This document shows positions 1 to 11,916 of a DNA stretch of 64,000 nucleotides, piece by piece. The notes beneath the pieces were generated by a model. The model made no database searches. It was not told the DNA's origin and worked only from the letters and a program-made list of their open reading frames with translations. How positions within the stretch are numbered: the first letter of the stretch is position 1; every line of letters starts with the position of its first letter. The translations under genes and the position numbers were made by a program. Origin of the DNA: Maniola hyperantus (Eukaryota > Arthropoda > Insecta > Lepidoptera > Nymphalidae); contig NC_048536.1 in NCBI RefSeq assembly GCF_902806685.2, positions 4,340,001-4,404,000 on the forward strand. Reading direction: 5' to 3'.

Positions 1-322
1 GATCTCATTTGAAATACAACGATATCTGGAGACGTGGGTACCTACGTGCCGTGCGCCACGGTTATTGACCCCCCGTTTCTTGCGTTAATGAAAAACGTAA
101 ACGCTCTCCGTAAATGATGTCTCTATTAACTCGCACTTCTCTGTCGAAGTCGCAGTTGGAATACAGCTAGCTCTTAAAAGGTTAAACTTACAACTTTTTG
201 GAGAGGGGCACAACTTTCTTACTGTTCCTTTTTTAACGTACTACGTAACGTTAACTAAGTATAAAACATGATTCATTATATTTTAAAAATCACTATCATA
301 ATTATTAGTCAATGAAATCACT

Positions 323-557
323 CTAAATATATGTATAAAAGGAAAAGGTGATTGACTCACTGACTGACTGACTGACTGACTGACTGATCTATCAACGGAC
401 TCAAGCTACTGGATGGATTGGGCTGAAATTTGGCATGCAGATGGCTATTATGACGCAGGCATCCGCTAAGAAAGGATTTGAAAATTCAATCCCTTGAGTG
501 AAATAGGGATTTGAAATTTGTGTAGTCCACGCGGACACGAAGTCGCGAGTTACACTA
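323..557 (+). repeat. Helitron-like short repeat, family A
   Basis: It begins TCTAAATATAT, continues into a (GACT)n run at about 352-388, then a body shared with the copies near 29355, 37413, 46145, 48898, 49145 and 51045. It ends at CTAG followed by T. Just inside the end is a GC-rich pseudo-hairpin (CGCGGAC..GTCGCG). TC start, CTAG end and a subterminal hairpin fit a non-autonomous Helitron; that class is inferred, the repeat itself is certain. Confidence 0.75.
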
Positions 558-779
558 GTTAAATAATATAGGAATAGGCACCTCCTAGGCCTATTGAGTT
601 TAAAAAATAAATTAAGTCTCACATATTTTGGTACCTGTCGCAATTTAGCAAAGTCATTAAGTAATACCTAATATCATAAATTGTTAGGATTTTCAAACAA
701 TCGGGTCGACGGATGAGGTCGACTGAAGGTTGTTGATCCAAATTAAGGATATTTTGCTAAGTTTTCAAACGTCCAAGAC

Positions 780-3700
780 AGTAAAACCTTTTAATATTAT
801 TTTCATTAATCAGTAAAACTGATAACGAATAGCAATCAGATTCATAATTATGTTTACATAAGATTAAGTTTGGTCGAAGAAAAATCCGGTTTCGATCGTC
901 ACCGGCCGGCGCGGGCACGCATAGACAAGTTGACCACTTGAATGGACCTGCTCATTCACTAAATCAAAGAGAATCGTTTTAGAGCCAAGCGATTAGCTCT
1001 GTCTTGTTTATGTAAGTAGAATAATGTAAATTGCTAAGACAGAACCAATTAAGGCGATAAAGTTCATTAATGCGAGACCAGCAATTACTCAGGTGCTCTT
1101 TTTTCTCCAGACCCACACGGGGACATGAGCGAGGCAATAAAATAATTATACACTGACAATCGTGAACAGAACGCCTAGAGCAAATATAAATATTGATCTC
1201 CGTTTCAACACAAACTATCACAAAGAGCATGTAACATTTTTCTAAATTAAAAGCCAGATATAGCACGCGGACCACCGTCGTAATAATTTCACTCGGTAAA
1301 AAGAGCAAAACTCAATACTCGTGCATAATTTATGTTATATGCGTGTGCATTTAGAGCATATTACTTTATTAAGGGCAAGCAGGGCGGGCGAATCGCGCGG
1401 GCCGATATTACAGGCCGGCCGCAAATATCTGCCGATAAACTTTTTTAATACATTGCAATTACGTTCATTTGAGGAACGCATAAAAACGGACAAGCGATCG
1501 CGGCGGGAGCTCCATACTTCAACTCATTAAGAAAAAAAAATCGTAAATATGATTTCGAATCGCTCCAACTCGAGCACCCAAATCGTTGAATAGAGTTTGC
1601 TCGCCATAATTACAGTTTCACCGGACAAAGCCCCCCCGGCTGGGGCAGCAATAATTACTAATATACACGTCGACACTCGACACGCCATTGATGACTTGAC
1701 GCGACATCTTCATTTCATTGTGGTGTAAACCTCAAGGATCGTATTAACACAAATGATGACAACGGCACAATAGTGCTGTCTTTATAGAGCGGGTCATTGT
1801 TGACTCGAGAATAGAAAAATATATGGGCCGGTACCCCGCGGCGCGGACGCGGCCTCCTGCGGCGCGGTTTGCGACCGGCCGGAATCGTGTCGCTCCACGG
1901 AAGCCCCGTTTACACCTATCGCAGCTTCTAATGGCAGGTAACGCGCCCAATAAAACGACCTTTCTCAAAATATTTCCTGTTTTGAAGGTTTCGTCTCTTA
2001 GCCCCCGAGATTCCATCGTCGTGGGTGGATAAAACGTATAAAACGATCCACACCGAAAATAAAACCGATATAAAATGCCTTCGACGAAATATTTAATGCT
2101 CAATTAGATAAGCGTTTTGTGTTTTGTGGAGTTTGAATTGTTTTTAAGTTCGATTTGTGATTGAAAAAGGACGAAATGAATTTTATATCTCCCTAATAAC
2201 CGTCAGTGTGGGATTATTTTTACAAAACGATTCGCGATTGAGTCGTATTATTTATGAACAGTTGAAGTTCTTTTTTTAAAAGAAAATATTTTTTTAGTGT
2301 TTTTTCGCTCAGTTTGAAAACAAACGTCTTTGTTCATTGTGTGAATGGGTGTACGGAGTGGTAGATGGTAGCGAGTGGTAGCCTCGAGCGCTTTGTGCCA
2401 CTCACAATGAGTGATATATGAGCGACGTAATTTTGAATTGTCACAGCGAAGACTCGCTCAGAGGATTCAATGTGAAATTATCACCCGTACACGGCATAAC
2501 GAAAATGAGTTATAGCTTTTATGGCTCCTTTCTCGTTGCGCCGTCACAGCGGAAATTATCTTCGCTACTCAACATCTTCTGTCTGTTCTTGATAACTTAT
2601 TCTATTACTAACTGCTGTAGGTCTAAGTTCTAACCCGTTGTAACACCACAATGTAGTTGTTAGCTTACATAGCGTAACATCATTATCATTCTCTATTACA
2701 ATCGTAAATACTTTATAATCTTAAGCTAAGAATTTTTCACGAAAATAATATATTTTTCAAACAAATTGATAACATAAATTGAGCAGGCAATCTTCAACTA
2801 TCAACGTTACAAATAGATAAATGTTATAGTCTTATTCTAAGTACAAATTCTCTCGCTCCAAGACCAAAATTTGAACAAAATGAAATCCACAAAACTACCA
2901 TTATATTCTCGTAAAATAATGTAAAACACTAATAAATGACTTCATTAGTGTCGATGTCCGTCCTCAATAGGTCGACGTCTAAACCGGCCAGACAACGTAT
3001 TATAAAACGGGTGATTTATGGTTGTTTTGAGTAATTACATCTCATCAAATTTGAATAATGCGAGTTGCCATAAATAATAAGTTACGAGAGGCGCGACGCG
3101 CGAAATCGTCATAAGTCAATCTTTCAAATTAATCTCTCGGAAACACCTCGACGTGATGGCTTAATGTGGAAGGGAACATATTTAATTAGTGCATTAAATT
3201 CGAATTATTTAATGGTACTCTCCACGAGGCCAGGTGTTCGTCAAATGTCAACAGTGATTAAGTTTTATTTTACGGGGCGGCCGAGCGGTCGCCGCGTAGG
3301 ATTTACGAGTTTTTGACTTTTATAAATTCAACGCCTCGCCTTAACTGCCAATCCGGCGGGATGGAATTATCGCTCGGTGCTCGCTGTAAACCGACTTCGG
3401 GACCATTTATTATCCACACAGATAATCCACCGACAGCACTTTATTATCAGTTATAATAATAATTTACTTTTATAGATTCACATTACTCATGTTTGTTCTT
3501 ATTTGACTGCGCTTGATGCGGTGGAATTGCCCCAATAAAATAATAGCTCGCCTCAATAATTACGAACGCTTTATGCCGAACTGTGGCGGGATGTGATGCT
3601 AATCGTTATTTGTATTAGGGTCTTATGCGCGCTCGGTGTCGGATTATCGTTGTACGGGTAGTTAATTAGGCCCATAGAGGGAATTTACATTTTATTTAAT

Positions 3701-3840
3701 GCCGTGACTAATGCGGCCTCTCGAATAAAACATCTTTTAAATCTGTCATAATTTTTCTACGTCGCGATTCGTTCGCAAAACGCGACAATCCTCTTTGTTC
3801 AGAGGAAATCGATGGCATGCGCATGGAATAAAATACTTTT
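780..3840 (+). promoter_or_regulatory. Non-repetitive block in wg intron, candidate enhancer region
   Basis: About 3 kb without recognisable transposon sequence, unlike most of the window. It mixes AT-rich stretches rich in TAATTA-type homeodomain core sites (for example 3180-3220, 3440-3480, 3660-3680) with GC-rich patches at 885-930, 1620-1650 and 1825-1960. A TATAAAA sequence lies near 2037. Introns of wg house enhancers in other insects, so a regulatory role is plausible, but I see no decisive evidence. Confidence 0.25.
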
Positions 3841-4554
3841 ATTGCATTATTAGTTTATAGAGATACAAACTTAGTGTGGCTCTCATTTTAATTAAACTCG
3901 ATGTAATTTTGTAGACACGTTCTAGACATTTTTGAAACCTAATATCTGTCTGTAGTTTGCCAGTTTTCCGTGAAAATAACTATAACGCGTAAAATTTCTC
4001 ATGCGCCATTTAAACTTTTTGTGTCCAATTCCATGTCAAAAGTACAATTTTAGTCCTTATTTTAAAGGTGAACCGTACTTTTGAGATGACAGTTAACCCA
4101 TAGAGTTACAATGGCGCGTGAGGAGTAATTTTTTACGGACTATACTTACGTAGTTTCAAAGTAACGCGTTACACGGAAATCTGGAAAACCACAGACATAG
4201 ACACATGTATAAACATTGTATAAACCTTTTTAAGGTGATCTTATACCAATAAGACGATCAGTAAGAGACTCAAGAGTATAATATTATGTATGTCAAACGG
4301 GTTAGTTTCGATTGTGAATCAATCGGGCAGCAGTTTAATAAACATATCGGGGCAATTAAAATTGATATTCCGGTTGTTATTTATATCCGTAATTGGTATA
4401 GTAATGGGTTCCGTTATGTCATAGCCGGAGATGAAGTAAAAGTAGCGAAATAAAAACCTCAGTGGGCGTACAGATGTTTGTAGGATGAGAGCTGGTGTAT
4501 GAACTTGTGCAAGTATTTTATACCGGGTAATTTTTTTGACAGACGAAACTGACC

Positions 4555-4660
4555 ATAGCGGTTGTTTAATAAACTAGGTTAACGGAATAGGTTTCTTGAT
4601 AGACACGACAGACAGACAGGCAAGGTTCCGTACGTATTTTTAGTACAGAATCCTAAAAAA
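4555..4660 (-). repeat. Partial (GTCT)n MITE copy
   Basis: Reverse-strand fragment of the family described at 7251. It keeps the segment with GACAGACAGACAGG and the GGTTCCGTAC end. It is degenerate and truncated. Confidence 0.6.
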
Positions 4661-5442
4661 AATATCCTGCCACTAGTGAAGTTATAAGCTTTTAGCGTAT
4701 TTTACTAGTACAAAAATAATAAGCAATAAGCAAACTGATAAGTGTCAATTTTTCAACATTTAACAGAAGTCTAGTGTGTAGTAGGAACCTAACACGCCAT
4801 TTTATAAAATTATGTATCAATTTATTTATCAATTTTATTAGATGACGATTATTAATATCTGACTAGACTTTCAAATAAAACATAAACCTTGGGATTTTTT
4901 AACATATAAAAAAACATTTGTTATCTATAGATTAGTGGCATCTTAAGTAAGTGGGACATAATGAATTTTGCTCATATTAATTAAACCTAATTTAAAAGGT
5001 AGCATATAATATTATGTGCTATTTCAATTCAAACACTTAAAACTCCTGGACTCATTATCTTGGATTAGGTTACCTATATAAGGTACTTTTTGAACAAGGA
5101 AATAGATCGCCAGCTCTTAGACAATACAGGCCAGGTGTGTCTACAGATATCTATGTGTTGTGGAGAAGATCCCTGCACGTGGTTGGGCCACCTGGTTGGC
5201 ACCCCGTCGCCGTGGCTGTCTGAGTCATGGTCACCAAATATCCGTGAACGTCTCACCTCGGGCAATTACTATAAAACCATTAGGCACTGAATACAATTAA
5301 TATATAAAACAGACTTTACGTTGTGGATTTTATAATACATAGGTAGTTATGATAGGGCATAATTTTCAAGTAAAGCTGCTTTTAAGAATTTAAGTATTCC
5401 AGTGAATATTGAATTGCGCATTCAACTCCTTAACATAAACTA

Positions 5443-5768
5443 ATGGACTGAGCCAGCGCCTGCCCGACCTTCGTTATTTTTTGTCCTGGCAACCCCCTGT
5501 CAGACGCCTTAAAAATTTAAAAGTTTAAGGGTGTCTGGCAGCGGGTTGCCACGATACTGTGTCTGGCAAGGCATGACGTGATTTCTAATACTATACCGAA
5601 GAAAATATAAAAAGAAATAGACTTTATTAGACGTAAGATTTTTTACATCTTTATTACTTGTTATCTCCCAAAGCCACCATGATCCAAACTTCATAGTCAC
5701 TGTTCCTTCCTGTGTCGGCCAGAGAAACTTTCAGCTTTTATAACACAACGAAGGTCTGGCACGCACTG
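5443..5768. repeat. MITE-like element with terminal inverted repeats
   Basis: The left end GAGCCAGCGCCTGCCCGACC is matched in inverse orientation at the right end (GGTCTGGCACGCACTGGCTC). Between them, about 5484-5552, is a second inverted repeat: a GGCAACCCCC...GTCAGACGCC arm faces GTGTCTGGCAGCGGGTTGCC. An end-only relative lies at 18985-19060. No coding capacity; a non-autonomous DNA transposon is inferred. Confidence 0.65.
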
Positions 5769-6597
5769 GCTCTCTCTCTCTATAAGTATTTAATTAAATA
5801 TTAGTTTACTGCTATTTTTAATTTGGTATTCATTTCTAAGAGTACATCTATTTTGAACTTTATTTTCACTTAGTACCCGTTAACTGTTGAAAATAATTTT
5901 CATTTGATTGCTAGAGAAATTACGGGTTTAAAATTAAAATCATACTATCAAGCAATTTTAAATAGATACGTACTCGTACTTATTTCAATGCAATTAGAAA
6001 AAAACCTGTAAACCCCTAAACTGCTGTAGCAACTGATACATAAGTAAAACGTCTTAGGTGGGCTTCCTTACAGCATTACACACTAATGGAAAATACGCTT
6101 ATAAAATACGAATTTAAAAACATAATAAGCAATATATTAGTTGTTTTATAATATCTGAAACGGGTCCGGACTCCACGCCATCGGTATTAAGGACTCAATA
6201 AGCAAATGAAATCATTTTTTTATTGAGTTGTCATCGTGGTCCCTATATAAATTACGGAGCGCACCAACGTAGGGCCCGGATCGTTTTTTACTTCGTTTTG
6301 GGACGTTACAGAAAAGTTTTTTATTCAGCAATTACTTGAGACGTTCGAACGGGAATTTTAATGTCAATTTCGCCATCATTCAATGCCTTGGAATTTAATC
6401 TGTTAACGAATACAATATTCGATGCGCTTGCCTTTTTAATAATGATCTGAAAGGTAAGTGTCACAGTTCATGAAACATCGTTTCTTACTTACACATGTCG
6501 GCTATCCTTTCTGACTGCCAATTTTTTAAATTCAAAACTTTTACAAGTGCTTCTGAATCGTCAAGAGAATCTACTCGTTGACCAACCTGCAAAATTT

Positions 6598-6720
6598 AAC
6601 GGATTCTAGGTCAACGGGAAGTACCCAATAAGTTTTCTTGACAGACACGACAGATGGACAGACAGACAACAAAGTATATCCTATAAGGGTTCCTTTTTTT
6701 TGAGGTACGGAACCCTAAAA
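6598..6720 (-). repeat. Partial (GTCT)n MITE copy
   Basis: Reverse-strand copy of the outer end of the family described at 7251: it holds the complement of the GACCTAGAATC segment, a GACAGACAGAC run and the outer GGTACGGAACCCTAAAAA end. Confidence 0.75.
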
Positions 6721-7250
6721 ATGAAGGATTTTTTTAAAACAGCCACTTAATGTTAAAGGTAATAAATATTTAAACTCTATTTTCATTACCTAGTCTGCTG
6801 AAAGCAATGAAGCTTATGGGCAATGCCACTTATTGAAAGGAACAGCTACAGGCTACAGCTATTTTTATCGTTCATCGTTAGCCTATGTATAATAGACTTA
6901 TAACCCGATATTTTAATATGACCCAGTTACATAACAGATGGTTAAACCCAAAGTGTTGTAACCCACTTTGCTTTATATTGAATGTTCAAAGTTTAATCGT
7001 AACTATAACTTAACTTTAACCGCTTGTCACGCAATCTGACCTAAGTAAAATACAAATATTTAATGAACATTTAGTGTTAGGTTATTCAAGTAAATATTTA
7101 GTTATGTTCTGTGTATTTTTGTAATTTTTGTTTGTTAATCCAGTTAAACAATTACTAAACCGAAATGACGAAAATGTGTCTAAAATACTAAATCTGATGT
7201 GAATCGAGGTCATAGTTAAATACAAAATAACCACGTCATTTATTTAGGCT

Positions 7251-7700
7251 ATTTTTAGGGTTCCGTACCTCAAAAGGAAAAACGGAACCCTCATAGGATC
7301 ACTTTGTTGTCTGTCTGTCTGTCTGTCCGTCCGTCTGTTTGTCGAGAAACCTACAGGGCACTTTCCGTTGACCTAGCATCATGAAATTTGGCAGGTAGGT
7401 AGGTCTTATAGCTGGCATTAGGGAAAAAATCTGAAAACCGTGAATTTGTGGTTACATTACACAAAAAAAATTAAATTGTGATCATAAACTAATAATTAGT
7501 ATTTTCAATTTTCGAAGTAAGATAACTATATCAAGGGGAGTATCATATGAAAGGTCTTCACTTGTACATTCTAAAACCGATTTTTATTTATTTTTATGCA
7601 TCATAGTTTTTGAATTATCGTGCAAAATGTCGAAAAAATACGACTGTTGTATGAAACCCTCGTTGTGCGAGCCTGACTCGCACTTGACCGGTTTTTTTTA
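7251..7700 (+). repeat. Near-complete MITE carrying a (GTCT)n microsatellite
   Basis: It starts TTTTTAGGGTTCCGTACC with a short hairpin (GGGTTCCG / CGGAACCC), then a (GTCT)n run at about 7308-7340, then a conserved body (ATCATGAAATTTGGCAGG) and ends GACTCGCACTTGACCGG plus a T-run. The same unit occurs near 20967, 21393, 30538 and 47613. Elements that carry (GTCY)n microsatellites are known in Lepidoptera, which supports the organism call. Confidence 0.85.
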
Positions 7701-7896
7701 TTCATGTACGAAATATTACTACCTTATAATACAAGATCTCTATAATTATTATGATTAATGCTAATAGACAGACGGACTACTTTCGGTTTTAGTCGGAAGC
7801 TTCTTATAGCGACCTTGACAGCCTCCGATGATTCAACTTGGAATAGTTTAACATATCTATTATTATACTATTAAGCTGTAGGAATTGCTTGTTTTT

Positions 7897-8320
7897 ATGG
7901 TTCCGTCCTCAAAAGGAAAAAAAAGAACCCTTACTTACCCTTTGACCGTCTGTCCATCGCAACTGTCAAGAAAACCTATAAATAAATAAATAATCATTTA
8001 TTTGGAAGAATGTTTGTACAAGAAAGATGGAAATTACACTATAATCAGAGGCCATAACATGCTACTAAATTAATAGGGTACTTCCCGTTCACCTAGAATC
8101 ATGGTAGGTTTTATAGCACAAGTAAAGGAATAAATTACGAAAATCACGAAAAATGTGTTCATGAACAAATAATTAACTAGATAATAATACCAAGAATAAG
8201 ATAACTATACCAAGGGGTATCATAAATTATGAAAGGGCTTTTACCTGTACATTCTAAAACAGATTTTTATTGATTGCAAAATGTCGAAAAACTACGATTG
8301 TAGTACGGAACGATTCACTC
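7897..8320 (+). repeat. Degenerate (GTCT)n MITE copy
   Basis: An older, gapped relative of the 7251 element: GGTTCCGTCCTCAAAAGG, CCTAGAATCATG and ATGTCGAAAAACTACGA segments appear in the same order, with an AAATAAATAAT insertion near 7978. Confidence 0.7.
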
Positions 8321-8410
8321 CCCTCATAAACTTATTAAATACATACATATAAAAATAAATTACTCAAGTAGGGTACATGAACCAATGCTAAAACATCAAT
8401 GTCACGTCTT

Positions 8411-8490
8411 TCGATAATCCCCGATCACTTCTGATAAGGCAATCTTTATCGATACGCACTAATCGATAAAGAATACTCAGCTATCGATAT
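8411..8490. promoter_or_regulatory. Cluster of CGATA / TATCGATA motifs
   Basis: Perfect TATCGATA octamers occur at 8447-8454 and 8482-8489, with AATCGATA at 8461-8468 and TCGATAA at 8411. Further ATCGAT cores lie near 8678 and 8714. In flies TATCGATA is the DREF site and clustered CGATA is bound by the BEAF-32 boundary protein. Function in this wg intron is inference. Confidence 0.35.
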
Positions 8491-9224
8491 AAGAGATTCG
8501 TTGCGCGCGCCAGTACCACTTGTAATGATCAAATTTATAATCTCCCGGGTAGGTAAGAGTCAGTTCTTTTATTTTCAATCGACAAGATATACCCTCTCTC
8601 TTTTAATTGTATTTTATGAGTATTTGATTCTAATGCCGGGCCATTAATTATTTATAGTATTCGATACGGGATGAGAGTATCGATTTATGTATTCGTTTGG
8701 GAGATGAATGGAGGCATCGATTCTTTTGTTCGTGATTCGAGTTCTTACGATAATTACTGGGCATTACAACACTACAGCTTATTCAATAGCGATGCGTCGC
8801 GATTAGTGTCGAGTCATTAATTGATATTAATTTTGCACTGAATACCAACCTGCCAACTTAACGTTGTTTAATATGTTCAGGGTTCCGTTGGTTATTAACG
8901 TTTTATATGGACACCTATAAGAATATCACGTTAGTATTCATTATATCTACGACTGCCAGAAAAAGGAGTGTAATGTTTTCAAGTTGTGACTTTCTTTATT
9001 CCAACATTACTTCTAAATGCCTAAACAGATTCAGAATTCTTACATGATTCCGAGTGACATTGATGGATATAAATTTTATTAAAAAAATATGACGGCTATA
9101 TGGCGCCATTTTTGAATGTAATACGTATCTAGGCTTTAGTCGGTAAGAGCCCGACCTCCATGCCTCCCCGGGCGCTGTGATCCATGAGATCATCCCTATA
9201 AAAAAGGAACATGATATCTGTGTG

Positions 9225-9315
9225 CCTCCTGCAAAAGTTTAGTGTGGGGGCTGTGCGGGTGTGCAGGACGTTCCCTACCCGATTGCTATCTCGACCTGTC
9301 GCAAACTATAAAGTG
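9225..9315 (+). repeat. End fragment of the inverted-repeat element also at 37815
   Basis: The segment CCCGATTGCTATCTCGACCTG followed by CGCAAACTATA matches the right arm of the element at 37815-37975 (CCCGATTGCCATCTCAACCTG). Only this end is recognisable. Confidence 0.5.
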
Positions 9316-10075
9316 GGAGAAAAAATAATAACAAAATTTAATTGAATCGTACAACTTTAAAAAATAATCTATGGTCCAAGAAGGAACCCTAATTGCAAAT
9401 CTATTCACATTGGACGAGTTTTATTTAAAACAAAGTAGGTACATCTCCAATTATTCTTATGATAGTAATCAACTAATGCTATGTAATCAGTATCACGATT
9501 CACGAGTTCAAATCAGTTTTATTTGAATACCAAATGCATTAGATACCCCAAATTTTTTTGTATATTTTTCTCGCCCTAAGCCATAATAAAATTTGATTAA
9601 AATATGGGTGCCCCTTTTGCTCGCACGAATTAATTATGTGGATGCCAAACATGCCTCCGCAAAATACCATAAACCTTGTATTCTTATTACAAAAACAACA
9701 ATATTAAGCCAGGAGCAAGGTTTACCTGCCTTTTACAAGTTTATAGCAGTCTATAATCACGAATATGTTAAGAACCACCTAGAATGCTAAGGTTTTAGAT
9801 TTTTTAGCCAACTTCAAAAAAGTGGAATTTGTTAATTACATTTTTTTTGTTATAGGTATTACTATACTATACTATACTTACCTAAATATTTTATTTTTTT
9901 CTATGTATTGTTAAATTTGTATATAATAGTAACTGATTCAGCGTGAACTACTACGCTAAAAAAAACCATAAGTAAACAAAAAACATGTTCGCATTATTGT
10001 CTTTTTAGTGAAATCGGCTTAGGGCACATCTGTTATATCTATAATATAAATGCATAGGTAGAAACATTTTTTGTG

Positions 10076-10290
10076 TTTTTAACCGACTTCAAAAAAAAGG
10101 AGGAGGTTCTCAATTCGTCGGAATCTTTTTTTTTATTTTTTTTATTTTTATGTATGTTCCCCGATTACTCGATGACGCCTGGACCGATTTTGACAATTCT
10201 TTTTTTGTTTGAAAGGGTATACTTCAAAGTTGGTCCCATTTAAATTTGGTGAAGATCTGATGAACATCTTCGAAGATAGACACCGGAACT
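10076..10290 (+). repeat. Dispersed repeat, AACCGACTTC...GGAGGTTCTC family
   Basis: It begins with AACCGACTTCAAAAAAA followed by GGAGGAGGTTCTCAATTCG and a T-rich run. The same end in inverse orientation closes the tandem-repeat element at 44850-45376. No coding capacity is visible. Confidence 0.6.
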
Positions 10291-10404
10291 CCTCAACGGA
10301 TAAGAGTAAATTGCTCGCGATCAGTGTAATAGCTTAGTAAACAGTAGATTTTTAACCAGTCATAGCATAATTCCATGGGGCCACTAAAAATTGTCAAATA
10401 TTTT

Positions 10405-10985
10405 TTTTTTACAAAAAAAATAAAAACCGACTTCGATACACAAACACTAAAAATTGAAAAATAATTTAATTTATTACCGAATATATTATGTATACAAGAG
10501 TGAATATAGTTCCATAATAATATTTTTTGGGGTCGGTGCCAATGAGGTGCCATGGTGGAGTCCCATAAAAATATGAAGTCTAGATGATTCGCGCAGGTAA
10601 AGCTAATTGGCACCGGCACATATATACATTTAGATTTGCTAGAGCCTCAATAGCTTTACCTGTGTAAAGGAGTGGACTGAAAACCGAAAGGTCGACGGTT
10701 CAAACCCCGCCCGTTGCACTATTGTCGTACCTACTCCTAGCACAAGCTTGACGCTTAGTTGGAGAGGAAAGGGGAGTATTAGCTTTAGCTGCGCGAATCG
10801 TCTAGACTTCATATTTTTATGAGACTCCACAATGGCACCTCATTGGCACCGACCCCAAAAAGTATTATTATGGAACGATATTAACTCTTGTATACATAAT
10901 ATATTCGGTAATAAATTAAATTATTTTTCAATTTTTTGTGTTTGTGTATCGAAGCAGGTTTTTATTTTTTTTGTAAAAAATTTTT
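10405..10985. repeat. Long palindromic element, about 200-bp arms
   Basis: The left arm 10405-10604 reappears as its reverse complement at 10781-10985, with few differences. Matching points include GGTCGGTGCCAATGAGGTGCC against GGCACCTCATTGGCACCGACC, and ATATTATGTATACAAGAG against its complement. The 176-base loop is mostly a tRNA-derived SINE. A MITE invaded by a SINE, or an inverted duplication, would give this structure. Confidence 0.85.
10630..10780 (+). repeat. tRNA-derived SINE (in loop of palindrome)
   Basis: It contains a pol III A-box-like TAGCTTTACCTG and a B box GGTTCAAACCC, followed by the SINE body seen also at 43203 and, inverted, at 43981. It is not a tRNA gene: it lacks a foldable acceptor stem and is present in several copies with the same non-tRNA body. 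Confidence 0.75.
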
Positions 10986-11617
10986 TATACATTTAGATAT
11001 ACCTACAGTCAACACCAGCTATTGAAATCGCAAGTTTTATTTATCAATTTTTGTTTCTCGTATTATAAATTACATACTACTTAATACATTTTTCCAGAGT
11101 ATTATATATAGTAATATAATAAGTATATAATATTTTAAGTTACCTACCTGATCTTACGTAGTCTCTGACTCAAGCTGTCTTAATATAAAATATGGTTTTC
11201 CAAACAAAGAACACTAATTTGTTACAGCATTTTGAATGCCAAATTTATCAATATTGAATTAAAATTAATTATTGATTAATATGATCACGAAGGTAACTCC
11301 GAAAAGTTAGAAAGTAAGACCGACCACAGAGTAAGGTCACACACACGGTAGGTATGTAGGTACCTATAACTTATTATTCTGTGAAATAACCTACCTCCCG
11401 AGTAGGTATAGTTGCAGTTTTATAGAAGGTATTAAAAAAAGGATTTGATTAATGAACCTAACTAAGTATGTTTCAATGCAAGTTACCTAGTTGGCTATCC
11501 GGCACGTGGAAGTTCCTTCATGAGACCTACGTCCAGCAATGGACGTCTATAAGCTACAGACACATATATATTGTACCTATTAATTATGTAATTCAAAGAT
11601 TTTTTTACTTGTCGTAG

Positions 11618-11916
11618 GTTGCCGTGAAACAGCATTCATATACGCCATCACGAGTGCCGGAGTAACGCACGCGGTGTCGCGCGCGTGCGCGGAGGGCTCC
11701 ATAGAATCCTGCACCTGCGACTACTCGCACATCGACCGCTCGCCGCACCGCTCCCGCGCCGCCGCCGCCGCCAACGTGCGGGTCTGGAAGTGGGGGGGCT
11801 GCAGTGACAACATCGGCTTCGGCTTCAAGTTCAGCAGGGAATTCGTCGACACCGGGGAGAGGGGCAAAACCCTGAGAGAGAAAATGAACTTACACAACAA
11901 CGAGGCCGGCAGGACG
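11618..11916 (+). CDS. wg: wg penultimate coding exon
   Basis: The acceptor is TTGTCGTAG at 11617. The first two bases finish a glycine codon, then come CRETAF and 97 further codons. The exon ends AGG ACG before the donor GTGAGT at 11917, in phase 0. It includes the CTCDYSH and WKWGGCSDNIGFGF motifs. GC content is far above the flanking intron. Confidence 0.95.

Larger units (their letters stand above)
1..11617 (+). other. wingless intron, 3' portion (no coding exon seen)
   Basis: This is the intron before the wg exon at 11618. The preceding Wnt1 exon should encode the conserved RRWNC segment. No such segment is readable in any frame here, so earlier wg exons lie left of base 1 and this intron exceeds 11.6 kb. 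Bases 560-4550 are largely free of recognisable transposons, with GC-rich patches near 885-930, 1380-1420 and 1825-1960. From about 4550 onward the intron is broken up by MITE, SINE and other repeat copies listed separately. The stretches 5770-6590, 8720-9220 and 9320-10075 show nothing I can name. Confidence 0.8.

Noticed and set aside
2418..2633. 71-codon plus-strand frame as wg signal-peptide exon
   Set aside because: It has a hydrophobic stretch but no clear donor in the right phase, and the exon that should follow (with RRWNC) is absent before 11618, so it cannot be placed in wg.
3505..3580. CGG TGG AAT TGC reading RWNC, resembling the Wnt motif
   Set aside because: The frame is closed by TGA just upstream, the next residues (PNKIIARL) do not fit Wnt1, and no splice sites flank it.
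5074..5290. Overlapping open frames on both strands
   Set aside because: No domain, no splice context; moderate GC suggests a transposon remnant, but I could not match it to a family.
10640..10720. tRNA gene
   Set aside because: A and B boxes are present but the acceptor and anticodon stems do not fold, and the unit recurs with a SINE body at 43203 and 43981.
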